Below are positions 54,140 to 64,000 of a stretch of DNA of 64,000 nt, in pieces (within the stretch, counting starts at the first letter, position 1; every line of letters starts with the position of its first letter). The notes under the pieces are model-generated. The model saw only the letters and a list, made by a program, of their open reading frames with translations, had not been told where the DNA came from and did no database searches. Source of the stretch: Achatina immaculata (Eukaryota > Mollusca > Gastropoda > Stylommatophora > Achatinidae). Position numbers and translations under genes: made by a program. The stretch lies in contig CM019712.1 in the NCBI GenBank assembly GCA_009760885.1, forward strand, positions 28,503,816-28,567,815, in the 5' to 3' direction.

Positions 54140-54900
54140 CATCTGCTGATGGAGTCAGTCGTGCACTGGTTTGTGGGTAAATTTCGCTATATATAGTCAC
54201 TCACTGGTTTGCGGGTAAATCTCGCTAAATATAGTCACTCACTGGTTTGTGGGTAATTCTCGCTAAATATAGTCACTTACTGGATTGTGGGTAATTCTCG
54301 CTAAATATAGTCACTCACTGGTTTGTGGGTAAATCTCGATAAATATAGTCACTCACTGGTTTGTGGGTAAATCTCGATAAATATAGTCACTCACTGTTTT
54401 GTTGGTAAATCTCGCTAAATATAGTCACTTACTGGTTGTGGGTAAATCTCGCTAAATATAGTCACTTACTGGTTGTGGGTAAATCTCGCTAAATATAATC
54501 ACTCATAGGTTGTGGTTAATTCTCGCTAAATATAATCATTCATTGGTTGTGGATAATTCTCGCTAAATATAGTCACTTACTGGTTGTGGGTAATTCTCGC
54601 TAAATATAGTCACTCATAGGTTGTGGTTAATTCTCGCTAAATATAATCATTCATTGGTTGTGGATAATTCTCGCTAAATATAATCATTCATTGGTTGTGG
54701 ATAATTCTCGCTAAATATAGTCACTCACTGGTTTGTGGGTAATTCTCGCTAAATATAGTCACTCATAGGTTGTGGGTAATTATCGCTAAATATAGTCACT
54801 CATAGGTTGTGGATAATTCTCGCTAAATATAGTCACTCATAGGTTGTGGGTAATTCTCGCTAAATATAGTCACTCCCTGGTTTGTGGGTAAAGCGCCCTA
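54140..54900. repeat. 36-38-bp minisatellite, about 20 copies
   Basis: GTTTGTGGGTAAATCTCGCT plus AAATATAGTCACTCACTG repeats with lengths of 36-38 bp. Subtypes CACTGGTTTG, TACTGGTTG, CATAGGTTG and CATTGGTTG are clustered. A C-run of about 15 follows at 54,936. Confidence 0.92.
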
Positions 54901-55224
54901 AATTACTCCGGTAAGAAAAACGTTCACTTTGCTTCCCCCCCCCCCCCCCCAGTTCGATCGTCCTCCTGATGTGATTGTTGTCATCCTACCCCGATATTAT
55001 ATGCAGCTGGAAAATATGGGCACTAACATCATATCCTTACGGGCCTCTAAGGCATGCCATCTACCTTTATTTTCTTTTACTCAAGGTAGGTCAGGACTCA
55101 TATGAAATGTTTCAAATGTTGCACAGGGAAGGGAAATAACTCGAAATAGAAACAACAGCAACTCAGACAATGAATGACTGTCAAGGATAACTGTCATGGC
55201 ACTTAATATTTAAAGGTATTTAGT

Positions 55225-55475
55225 TGTTATTGTTGTTGTCACTGTTATTTTCTAGGAACAGTGAGCATGGTTTCTTTGCGGTCGGCGCTATGAAGATGTT
55301 GAGGCAATGCATCGTGTCCAGTGGGAAGATAGCTACGGTGGCTACTGTTTCAGTCCCTGAGTTGGAACTTTAAAGAAAACGCAGTGCGGTACTTCTTTAT
55401 AACACTCCACCACCATGAAGACTACGTCTATCCCTGCCCTGTTAGTCAGGCTAGATCTGTAAGTGGGAACAATAG
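55225..55475 (+). repeat. Dispersed repeat E, copy 5
   Basis: A TTG/TTA trinucleotide tract precedes GCGGTCGGCGCTATGAAGAT, GTTGAGGCAATGCATCGTGT, TTTCAGTCCCTGAGTTGGAA, ACTCCACCACCATGAAGACT and ATCCCTGCCCTGTTAGTCAG, all in the repeat E order. Confidence 0.72.
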
Positions 55476-55523
55476 AAGAAAAGTAGGACAGCAGTGTCTT
55501 CGTTTATGTTTCATCAGCTGTGG

Positions 55524-57370
55524 CGAATACATGTCAAGATAGGTAGTGACATACATGTCAAGATAGGTAGTGACATACATGTCAAGATAGGTAGGGACAT
55601 ACATATCACGATAGGTAGTGAAATACATGTCAATATAGGCAGGGACATACATATCAAGATAGGTAGGAATATACATGTCAAGATAGGTAGTGACATACAT
55701 GTCAAAATAAGTAGGAATATACATGTCAAGATAGGTAGTGACATATATGTAAATATAGGTTGTCATATACATGTCAAAATAAGTAGGAATATACATGTCA
55801 AGATAGGTAGTGACGTACATGTCAAAATAAGTAGGAATATACATGTCAAGATAGGTAGTGACATACATGTAAATATAGGTAGTGACATACATGTCAAAAT
55901 AAGTAGGAATATACATGTCATGATAGGTAGTAACATACATGTCAAGATGGGTAATGACATACATGTCAAAATAGGTCGGAATATAAATGTCAAGATAGGT
56001 AGTGGCATACATGTAAATATAGATAGGGACATAAATATCAGGATAGGTAGAGACCTACATATCAAGATAGGTAGAGATTAACATGTCAATATAGGTAGGG
56101 ACATACATGCCAAGATAGGTATGGACATAGATGTCAAAATCGGTAGGAATATACATGTCAAGATAGGTAGTGACATACATGCCAAGATAGGTAGTGGTAT
56201 ACATGTCAAAATAGGTAGGAATATACATGCCAGGATAGGTAGTGACATACATGCCAAGACAGGTAGTGACATACATGTCAAGATAGGTAGTGACATACAT
56301 GTCAAAAAGATAGTGACATACATGTCAAGATAAGTAGTGATATACATGTTAAAATAGGTAGAAATATACGTGCCAAGATAGGTAGTGACGTACATGTCAA
56401 AATAGGTAGAAATATTCAATCCAAGATAGGTAGTGACATACATGTCAAAATAGGTAGGAATATACATGTCAAGATAGATAGTGGCATATATGTCAAAATA
56501 GGTAGGAATATACATGTCAAAACGGGTAGTGACATAAATGTCAAAATAGGTAGTGACATACATGTAAAATATTTACCAATATAAGTGCCAAGATAGGTAG
56601 GGGCATATATGTCATATAAGTGAGGACATACATGCCGTATAGGTAAAGACACACATGTCATGTAAGTGAAGACATAATGTCATATAAGTTAGGACATACA
56701 TGTCATGAAAGGTAGGAACATACATGTCACATAGGTAAGGACACATATGTCAAAACAAGAAAGAACATACATTTCAAGATAGGTAGGGACATACATGTCA
56801 AGATAGGTAGGGACATACATGTCAAGATAGGTAGGGACATACATGCCAAGATAGGTAAGGACATACATGTCATAATAGGTAGGGGCATACATGCCAAGAT
56901 AGGTAGGGACATACATGTTAAGATAGGTAGAGACATACATAGCAAGAAAGTTAGGGATATACATGTCAAGATAGGTAGGTACACACATGTCAAGGTAGGT
57001 AGGGACATACATATCAAGATAGATAGAGACATACATGTCAATATAGGTAGGGACATACATCTCAATATAGGTAAGGACATACATATCAAGATAGGTAGAG
57101 ACATATATATCAATATAGGTAGAGACATACATGTCAGGATAGGTAGGAACATACATATCAAGATAGGTAGAGATATGCATGCCAAGAAAGTTAGCAATAT
57201 ACATGTCAGTATAGGTAAGGACATGCATGCCAAGATAGAGACATACACGCCAAGATAGATAGGGACATACATGTCAAGATAGATAGGGACATACATGTCA
57301 AGATAGGTAATGTCATATATATCAAGACTGGTAAGGACATATATCTCAAGATAAGTAGGGACATTCCGAG
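55524..57370 (-). repeat. 24-bp minisatellite, about 76 copies, seeded from transposase codons
   Basis: GTAGTGACATACATGTCAAG plus ATAG repeats every 24 bp for 1.85 kb, the longest array here. On the minus strand the unit reads YLDMYV(P/T)(T/I). At the right end the array passes in frame into the transposase motif FQLDGAPPYFARNVPTYLE, so its unit comes from the codons NVxTYLD. Open frames on both strands (up to 235 codons) are by-products. Confidence 0.93.
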
Positions 57371-57759
57371 CAAAATATGGTGGTGCACCATCCAGCTGAA
57401 AGTATCCAGACTGCAGGATTTTTAGACACAACATTTCCAGGTCAATGGATTGACAGATGATCTCTCACCTGGCCAGCATGTTCACTGGGTAATGCTCCAT
57501 GTGATTTGTGGCTGTGGGTCTGGTCAGTGGTCGCGCGTATGCTACCACGCCACGGGATAGTCAGTATCTCAGAGATCGTATCACAAATATCATGACAATA
57601 ATACCACCAGAAAGGTTCCTCGGGGCTCTACGGAGAATGTGATATAGTTTCATAACTTTTGATAACACCGAGGTCGAACATGTGAATACCTTATGAAGTA
57701 ATTAATTAGTGCCATATTGTGTTAACTTTTTTTGCACGGGAGGGGGGGGGATCACCCTG
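57345..57759 (+). pseudogene. Rearranged DDE transposase (mariner/Tc1 type)
   Basis: The plus strand from 57,416 reads GFLDTTFPGQWIDR, stop, SLTWPACS, NAPCDLWLW, then with a small frame change YATTPRDSQYLRDRI, PPERFLGALRRM. The minus strand at 57,350-57,420 reads FQLDGAPPYFARNV. In intact transposases of this type QQDGAPPHFARxVRxFLD is directly followed by FPGxWIGRRGxxxWPARSPDLxPCDFWLWG, so the piece with the second catalytic Asp has been inverted relative to the piece with the last one. ATCACCCTG ends at 57,759 before TA and looks like the element's right end. The left end was not found. Confidence 0.8.
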
Positions 57760-57777
57760 TATTTCAAAGACTTCATC

Positions 57778-58386
57778 ATTCATTAATTTGCGGAACTTTG
57801 CCTCCCTAACAGCACTCCTGTAGGCCTCTCGGTTGTGAGCAAGATGCCCTGCTGCTGATGCATCCATTTGCAGATCATCAACGATGTCTTGCAGCTGTCT
57901 TCGCCTTAGTCTTCCTTTCTTTCTTTTTTCCCATTATGTACCCTTCCAAGACGGTCTTCTCTAGATTATCATGAAATTTAATGTGTCAAAAATATTTAAG
58001 TTTTCTCTCTAATACTCTTTACTAGCCAACCTTCTTCAATATTATGTTCTTCTAATATGGATATATTTGTTCTTTTTTAAGTCCATGATATTTGATGGAC
58101 TCTTCTGTAGCATTTACATTCAAAGGCATTTATATGTTTCTCAGCTGTTTTGTTAAGTGTCCAGGTCTCACAGGCATATGTTGCGATGGGAAAGATGCAT
58201 GCCCTTAAAAATCTTATTTTTGTAGTTCTGTCTGCTCCTCTCCACAGATTCTTTATTTGTTTTACTTTCTGAAAAGCGATAGATGTCCTCCTTTTAATTT
58301 CCCTCATTGTATCTCCATTATTAGTTAGCTGTGATCCAAGATATTCAGAACTCTCCACTTCTTCCAGTTTTTCCTCATTGATACAT
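57778..58386 (-). pseudogene. LINE A copy with 17-bp TSD
   Basis: ATTTCAAAGACTTCATC stands at 57,761-57,777 and again at 58,387-58,403, perfect over 17 bp. The insert encodes on the minus strand EYLGSQLTNNGDTMREIKRR, QKVKQIKNLWRGADRTTKIR, FLRACIFPIATYACETWTLN and KTAEKHINAFECKCYRRVHQ, followed by the usual tail with frame breaks. It is 5'-truncated at the EEKLEEVE block. The target lies immediately beside the right end of the DDE element. Confidence 0.95.
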
Positions 58387-58403
58387 ATTTCAAAGACTTC
58401 ATC

Positions 58404-58996
58404 ACGAAAACGAAATGCTTGCTGGCCTCAGTATCTGATGTATATCCAGCAATATCAATTGATTAACTTGTGTTTGTGAACTTGTTTTCGGAATTTAAGT
58501 CAATGAAAAGACCATTAATTATTTACAAACAAGGTAGGTTACTCTACAGTTCCCCCCCCCCCCCCTTTAACCATGTCCTTATGCCAAACCATTTTTTTTT
58601 CTTTATTCATTTGATTCTGATGGCCTTTGCCTCTCTCTTTTACTTCACAGAACCCTTGAATATTCAAATTCGCCCCACATGGGGTGTTAATGCCCAGTGC
58701 GAGAACCACTCCAGAACGAAGATGTTTTTGCCTTCCATTGGTAAATTAATTTCTGCAGCCTCGTTTCCACGACCAGGGAATATCCAATAACATGTTAGCT
58801 TTAATCTCCGAGCTTTGATCATTGTAGATCTTGTAATTCCATTAAAGTGATTGGTTGGAAAGTTTTAAAATGGTCTACTGGGATGAGAGTGAGACTGTGA
58901 GAGACCGAGACCGAAAGAGAGAGAGAGAGAGAGGTGGTACATGTGATCTATTTTAGTAGTTTCTTTCATCTCGAGCATAGTTCTGTTAATTCTGTG
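58404..58996. other. No gene recognised; C-run at 58,550 and (GA)n at 58,915
   Basis: A 106-codon plus frame (58,470-58,790) has no motif. Homopolymer C and a GA tract are the only structures. Confidence 0.45.
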
Positions 58997-59008
58997 AGTC
59001 TTAGCACT

Positions 59009-59601
59009 CATCATCATCATCATCATCAGGTGCCGTGCCGACTGGCGTTGGCTATTATGCTTCTCCAGAGTACACGATCCTTCATGCAGGCCATCAGTTC
59101 AGTTGGTGATCTCCTCTCACACCATCCCGTCAGACTGTCCAGTATCATTTCTTTTGGTCTTCCTCTTGATCTTCTTGCTTCTATTTTTCCTGTTGTTATA
59201 ATATTTTCAATGCCCCCTCTTCTCATTGCATGTCCTATGAAAGTACATTGTCTCTCTCTTATCTTTCTGACAAGGTTTTTTGTCTCTCCAGCTCTTCTCA
59301 TACATTCTTCATTAGTTATTTTTGCTGTCCAGGGGATTCGCAACATTCTTCTAATAAACCACATTTCTGCTGCTTCCAATGATTTTTGTGCAGACTTGCA
59401 TATTGTCCATGATTCACTTCCATATAACAAGATAGGTTCAATATAGCATTTTAGGACTCGTTTTCTAACATTCATTGATAAAGACGTGTTGGTTAATATG
59501 TTTCTCATTATCTGAAATGCAGTCTTTGCTTGGCCTATTCTGTTCCTAATTTCTGTTCTGCATTTCCCATCTGAAGTTATTAATGCTCCAAGGTTTTTAT
59601 A
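59009..59601 (-). pseudogene. LINE B copy 4 with 12-bp TSD
   Basis: AGTCTTAGCACT stands at 58,997-59,008 and 59,602-59,613. The 593-bp insert is open on the minus strand for 160 codons: MRNILTNTSLSMNVRKRVLK, CYIEPILLYGSESWTICKSA, EAAEMWFIRRMLRIPWTAKI, TNEECMRRAGETKNLVRKIR, GGIENIITTGKIEARRSRGR, KEMILDSLTGWCERRSPTEL and NASRHGT, then a (TGA)n tail. It is the best-preserved LINE tail in the window and likely the youngest. It ends at the 5' side near the IxSDGKxRTEIRN block. Confidence 0.95.
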
Positions 59602-59613
59602 AGTCTTAGCACT

Positions 59614-60134
59614 ATGTTGATAAAATAGAACTTTTGTTGGAGAATTTGTGCTGATGTTGCCCTGGAGATAAATTAATTCATTTCATGCTTTACTCAAAAC
59701 ATTTTATACTTTCCCGATATTTTTAAAATTTGCTTTGTCCGGTAATAATTTGTCTTTTTTAATCTCGCTCGTTCTCTCTTTTTTGTTGGTGTTTTTTTTA
59801 AATTTTGTACATCTTCATAGTCATTACCGTTATCATTAGCACTACCACCAGTTATTCTTCTTCCTCACTAGAATAATCCGCATAGTCAGCGCTGTGGTCA
59901 AGTTTTGCCTCTCTTCTTTTTCTTCTTTCTTCTTCGTCTTCTTCTGTTAGAAGAACAAGAAGAACTTGCAGCAAACGTCCCGGTTTGAATGCTATAGCAA
60001 CGGAGAAGTAGAGGGACAGCTGAAGGAGATGAGGAATATCCCAACCACTATCTCCTTGAAGTCGGCAAAGACGTTCCCAGTTCTTAGAGACAGTGTCCAC
60101 TGAAAGGAACCTAGCATCTACGGACTTTCTGAAG

Positions 60135-60177
<43 letters not shown>

Positions 60178-60495
60178 TTTTAATCTGATGAAATTTTAAT
60201 TTCAGCTCCACTACCCTATTCAACACATTGACTTATCCCCCAGGATTTAGTGTGAAAAAGCTTACTGCATTTCAGAATTTAAAGAAAAATTCGATAGGGT
60301 CTTGTTCATCTCTGAATAAGCTACCCTGCGGCCAACTTTCTATGAACATCCTCACAGCTACGATCGTTTCAGTTTTGAAGAGTGACAAACTTTACCCACG
60401 GTTCTATTCTCAAGTCTTGTAGACCTAACACTTTCATCATGGCGATCTTATCGTTTCTGCCACCTCAGTAATGTTCTTGTTTTTTTTTTGTTCAG
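59614..60495. other. No gene recognised; (TGA)n and unsupported 124-codon minus frame
   Basis: The minus frame 59,852-60,226 encodes a poly-His run from a (TGA/ATC)n tract (60,137-60,172), then KSVDARFLSVDTVSKNWERL and an acidic/basic tail (EEDEEERRKRR, SSEEEE) from CTT-type triplets. The middle 60 residues are of ordinary composition, but I recognise no family. Confidence 0.4.
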
Positions 60496-61275
60496 TAGAT
60501 ACACTACACACATACAGTAGATACACTACACACATACAGTAGATACACTACACACATACAGTAGATCCACTATACACATACAGCAGATACACTACACACA
60601 TTCAGTAAACACATTACACACATACAGTAGATACACTACACACATACAGTAGATCCACTACACACATACAGTAGATACACACCACACATACAGTAGATCC
60701 ACTATACACATACAGCAGATACACACCAAACATACAGTAGATCCACTACACACATACAGTAGATACACACCAAACATACAGTAGATCCACTAAACACATA
60801 GATACACTAAGAACTTGGATTAGATACACTTCAGACACAGATACACTACACACATACAGTAGATGTACTGCACACATACAGTAGATCCACTACATGCATA
60901 CAGTAGATCCACTACATGCATACAGTAGATCCACTACATGCATACAGTAGATACACTACATGCATACAGTAGATCCACTACATGCATACAGTAGATCCAC
61001 TACATGCATACAGTAGATACACTACATGCATACAGTAGATACACTACATGCATACAGTAGACAGACTACAAACATACAGGAAAAATACTACACACATACA
61101 GTAGATGTACTGCACACATACAGTAGATCCACTACATGCAAACAGTAGATACACTACATGCATACAGTAGATAGACTACAAACATACAGGAGAAACACTA
61201 CACACATAAGGTAGATGCATGCAGAAGATATACAACACACATACAGTAGATACACTACACATATACAGGAGGTAT
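60496..61275. repeat. 22-bp minisatellite, about 34 copies
   Basis: TACAGTAGATACACTACACACA repeats every 22 bp. ACATGCA and CACACA subtypes form separate blocks, and an irregular stretch at 60,790-60,845 (GAACTTGGATTAGATACACT) marks an internal break. A block with ATGTACTGCACACA recurs at 60,863 and 61,104, a duplication of about 240 bp. Confidence 0.93.
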
Positions 61276-62289
61276 AAAAAAAGGTAAAAAATGAGTTAAA
61301 ATTAATCAAATAAAATGCACCACGGTTGTTTCGGGCGCCAGTTCGACGGGTCAAATGAATTGTTTTCCAATTTCATGGTTCGTTGGAGGTGTTTTCCCAA
61401 TTCCACGGACCATTGAAATCGTTTTTTCCAATCCCTGAATGTTTGTGGTTATATGGAAAATAAGCCGTATCTGACCGTGGCTTTTCTATGGAATAATGTA
61501 TCACATTATCTCAGCTGTCGAAAGTGATGTGTTTGTGATAAAAATTAATTACTTTCACGTTTCAGTTTGTATTGTTTGAGCAGTTCACTTGGGTACATAG
61601 ATCAAACTTTAGCATGCGGGGGAAAAAAGAACGTTTAAACTAGAAACAATATTTACAAAGGTAATATTATACCGTGGTAGTGATATTACTTTTGGTCTTT
61701 GTTGATGTGTTTTTTTATGTAGTAGGCGTTACATTTTGTTTTGTAAATTGTCCAAGAAATTCTCGTAGTGTATGACCAGTTTTCGAAAGTGTGAAAGGTC
61801 AAGGTTGATACTAACCAAGGTAGGCAGAGGTGTATGGTTCAGTTTATAAGACGACAGAGCTAGTGAGGAATGTGAGCAGGGACACAAGTGACAGAAAGTA
61901 AGAAATTAAGATGAGAGCGTTTAAATGCAGAACATAAACATCCAATATTTCGACGTCAGCCTTTTTCAAGTATTACATACAAGAACAACACAACACATAC
62001 AAAAACATGCAAAATAAAACAGTTTTTCGTCGCCCTCTTATTTCGAAAGACGAGCAATGAATGCGTCCAGAGTGTGGGAGCAGATGATTGGCTGAGAGAT
62101 TGTAAAGGATAACAACTTGAACCAGTCGGATAACTGCAGCGTAAAACCAAGGATACACAGGAGGCGCATGGCTTTTGTGGCAAATTTTAAGGGACAGTAT
62201 GAGAAAAGGGGAGGAGGGGTAAGGAAGAGACAAGGATGCTATACTTACATTATGGGTGCTACAGAAGAAAGGGAGGGCTGAAATATAAA
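61276..62289. other. No gene recognised
   Basis: About 1 kb without arrays or transposon motifs. Overlapping minus frames at 61,956-62,233 lack recognisable features. Confidence 0.45.
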
Positions 62290-63000
62290 GCTAAAACCTA
62301 AGAATTAAAAACTGCAGGGAAATGAATGGGGCTAAGACAAGAAAGTTGAGCATGAACCGCAGAAAAAAGTTGGAAAGATAAAGAAGTTTAAAGGAAGCTG
62401 AATTCATTGTTAATTCCAGCTCTGGATGGAGACAGCCTGCCTGGAAAATAAGGCGCTGTTCTAGAGCTTTCCGTGACCGTACGTCGGAAGAACAGGAGCG
62501 GGCTGCAATAACAGAAATGTCCCGTTTTCCCGGGTGGTTTCTTTGGCAGAAGTGTTTTGCCAATGGTGTCCTTGTCCTATTGAATAAATTGCTAAGATTT
62601 TGACGAAAACGATCTCCTAAGCGTAAACTGGTCTCTCCTATATACTTCATATCGCATCGTTTGTACATAATGGCATAAACAACATTGCGTGAAGTGAAGC
62701 CCTCCTGAATTGATAACTAGGACTTAGGGAAGAATACCTGGTTAGTCTCAACAACAAACTGGCAAGTGTTACATGTATGGCCACCGCAACGCATGGTACC
62801 ATAACAAGTCGTGTCGTCTGTCTTAAGGCGCCTTCTAACTAATAGGTCCCTGAGGTTCTTACCCCGTGTGTGGACCACCAATGGTGGGGGGGGGGACTTA
62901 ACGTATATTTGGTTCGATCTGGAGGAGAGGTGAAACAAGATGTCCTTAACTGTCAAACTGTGGAGGTGCTGCGTGAGTACCAGGTTCACTCTCTCCGAGC
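62290..63000 (-). pseudogene. Penelope-like element, linker and GIY-YIG endonuclease domain
   Basis: On the minus strand, 62,989 to 62,717 gives PPPPLVVHTRGKNLRDLLVR, then MRCGGHTCNTCQF, and 62,715 to about 62,390 gives FTSRNVVYAIMYKRCDMKYI, GETSLRLGDRF, PLAKHFCQRNHPG. This is the order at the C-terminus of Penelope-like retroelements: the NLRDLLVRxxL block, a Cys-rich CxxxxCxxC segment and a GIY-YIG nuclease with Y(I/V)GET and a distal HF/NH pair. A frame break separates the two parts and one Cys before KRC is Tyr. The reverse transcriptase core is missing. Confidence 0.85.
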
Positions 63001-63190
63001 TCTATCCATTTTTCTCATCTTCTTCTGTACTAAGAATGCAGGTTTCCGTGACCAAGATCACAAAATGTTGGATTTCTTTCGCCATCGAGGTTATCCACAG
63101 CAATTCTCACTGTGGCCTCGAACCACATCAGCCACATCATGCGATAACAGGCCCTCACTCCCTGTAGCTCGGACACTCAGAAGAAAATGA
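63001..63190 (+). pseudogene. Penelope-like segment in inverted orientation
   Basis: The plus strand reads CTKNAGFRDQDHKMLDFFRH, RGYPQQ, then in a shifted frame ILTVASNHISHIMR. A (F)xxRGYPxxxL(x)xA motif is typical of Penelope-like proteins between the RT thumb and the NLRDLL block. It lies on the 5' side of the minus-strand element but in reverse orientation. The match is short, so the assignment is tentative. Confidence 0.5.
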
Positions 63191-63239
63191 AGAATAGACG
63201 GAAGAAGAGAAAAGAAGAAAATAATAATGATGATCTTGT

Positions 63240-63240
63240 T

Positions 63241-63279
<39 letters not shown>

Positions 63280-63345
63280 TTACTTCTACTACTACTCCTA
63301 CTACTACTACTCGTCCTCCTCCTACTGCTACTACTACTACTACTT

Positions 63346-63396
<51 letters not shown>

Positions 63397-63735
63397 CTAC
63401 TACTACTCCTTTCGCTCCAGGAACAGCAACCTGGTGTGTTTCTGTAGTCGATGCGGTTAAGATGTTTAAGGACAACATGGTATCGGATTGGGAGCGGGAT
63501 GTGGTGGCTATTTTTTCAGTCCCTGAGCTGAGCTAAAAACCAGGAGTGAATAAAACTTCTGTAACAGACTCCACCACCCTGGGGGACTACGGCCATCCCT
63601 GCCCCGTTAGCCAGGCTAGGCCTGTTACAGAGAGGTTGGACAGGGTGTGTGTCTGCAACTTTGACGCTAGCACGTCAGCTATGGGTCGCTGGTTTCCAAA
63701 TCAGGCAGGGTCTTTACCCCTAAATAAATCAGGCT
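63240..63735 (+). repeat. Dispersed repeat E, copy 6, behind a (CTA)n tract
   Basis: A (CTA)n/(CTC)n tract (63,240-63,410) leads into GTAGTCGATGCGGTTAAGAT, ACATGGTATCGGATTGGGAG, TTTCAGTCCCTGAGCTGAGC, ACTCCACCACCCTGGGGGAC, ATCCCTGCCCCGTTAGCCAG and CACGTCAGCTATGGGTCGCT. The most complete plus-strand copy. Array-encoded poly-Leu, poly-Tyr and poly-Val frames on both strands are not genes. Confidence 0.75.
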
Positions 63736-64000
63736 AGTCTTATCAGAACCATTTCTAAACCATCATCAGATCCGAGAACGGAGTTAAGACTGCAGGATCC
63801 AGACAGATACGCGAAAGACAGCATCTCTCTTTCATCCAAACTAAGCCCACCGACCTCATCAATTACCTCCACTCACAAATGTTCAACCAGTAAGCATTGA
63901 ATTCTAATTTTCAGCGACAGAGATTCGAAGTCACCCTGCAGAATGAAATCGACTTTTAAACATTCCCTCTACGCTGAGGAGTAAAGAAAAAAATAGTCGA
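63736..64000. other. No gene recognised
   Basis: Short end of window without recognisable content. Confidence 0.4.

Noticed and set aside
59852..60226. Minus-strand frame with a poly-His run as a metal-binding protein
   Set aside because: The His run is a (TGA/ATC)n microsatellite and the charged tail comes from CTT-type triplets. No recognisable domain lies between.

Overview
This is 64 kb of metazoan nuclear DNA that is almost entirely repeats. I found no host protein-coding gene, rRNA or tRNA gene that I would stand behind, and no operons or other bacterial or phage signs. Typical of animals are 5'-truncated LINEs with simple-repeat 3' tails and target-site duplications (TSDs), a Penelope-like GIY-YIG element, mariner/Tc1-type DDE elements on TA sites, possible hAT MITEs, tRNA-like SINE heads and very many minisatellites. 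The mix fits an invertebrate, perhaps a mollusc; that assignment is inference and weak. Spliced genes with short exons could be hidden and cannot be excluded by eye.

Labels used here (mine, not database names). LINE A: tail reading ...EAKFRKGHAK, with (TGAC)n or similar ends. LINE B: ...GHAMRRGGIENI...SRHGT, with (TGA)n ends. LINE C: ...GHLMRRNDQRIPKQA, with (AT)n or (ATAAG)n ends. LINE D: ...RRWRWLGHVLRM. LINE G: ...TNEE(V/I)LR...GHxxRRxKLE. LINE H: a CR1/Jockey-like reverse transcriptase end with a (TGAA)n tail. Repeat E is an unclassified dispersed repeat of about 250-400 bp that follows a trinucleotide tract. Repeat F is a dispersed repeat of about 180 bp.

Layout. 0-3 kb: a 35-bp array, LINE A, a GC-richer block of direct and inverted repeats, repeat F. 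3-7.5 kb: unrecognised AT-rich DNA, then 34-bp and 54-bp arrays and a LINE G copy carrying a 25-bp array. 7.5-10 kb: repeat E, LINE C, LINE B with a clean TSD, a tRNA-derived SINE. 10-20 kb: trinucleotide and GA/CT tracts, two consecutive large tandem duplications (about 1.73 kb and 1.69 kb) whose joints lie in or beside short repeats, then 17-, 24- and 36-bp arrays. 20-29 kb: LINE A interrupted by LINE G, LINE G with a 35-bp array, then arrays of 36, 22, 74 and 37 bp. 29-41 kb: two copies of an internally deleted DD41D mariner-like element, several LINE B/C/E pieces including an inverted LINE C pair inside repeat E, and a second LINE G copy holding the same 35-bp array on the opposite strand. 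41-50 kb: 43-bp arrays, a long LINE B with RT motifs, a hAT-like MITE, (AGT)n, LINE A, 55-bp array, LINE C and D ends. 50-58 kb: a 40/41-bp array interrupted by LINE H, a 38-bp array, repeat E, a 1.85-kb 24-bp array fused to a rearranged DDE transposase, LINE A with a 17-bp TSD. 58-64 kb: LINE B with a 12-bp TSD, 22-bp array, Penelope-like element with an inverted 5' part, repeat E.

Adding the intervals below, tandem arrays fill about a quarter of the window. The most interesting pattern is that several minisatellites are expansions of a few codons of a transposable-element protein: they sit inside recognisable LINE or transposase sequence, and their unit still reads as the motif expected at that place (YGCEAW, WTAKxTNEE, GHVxRRxKLENL, NVxTYLD). 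This looks like a recurrent route from dead transposon to minisatellite.
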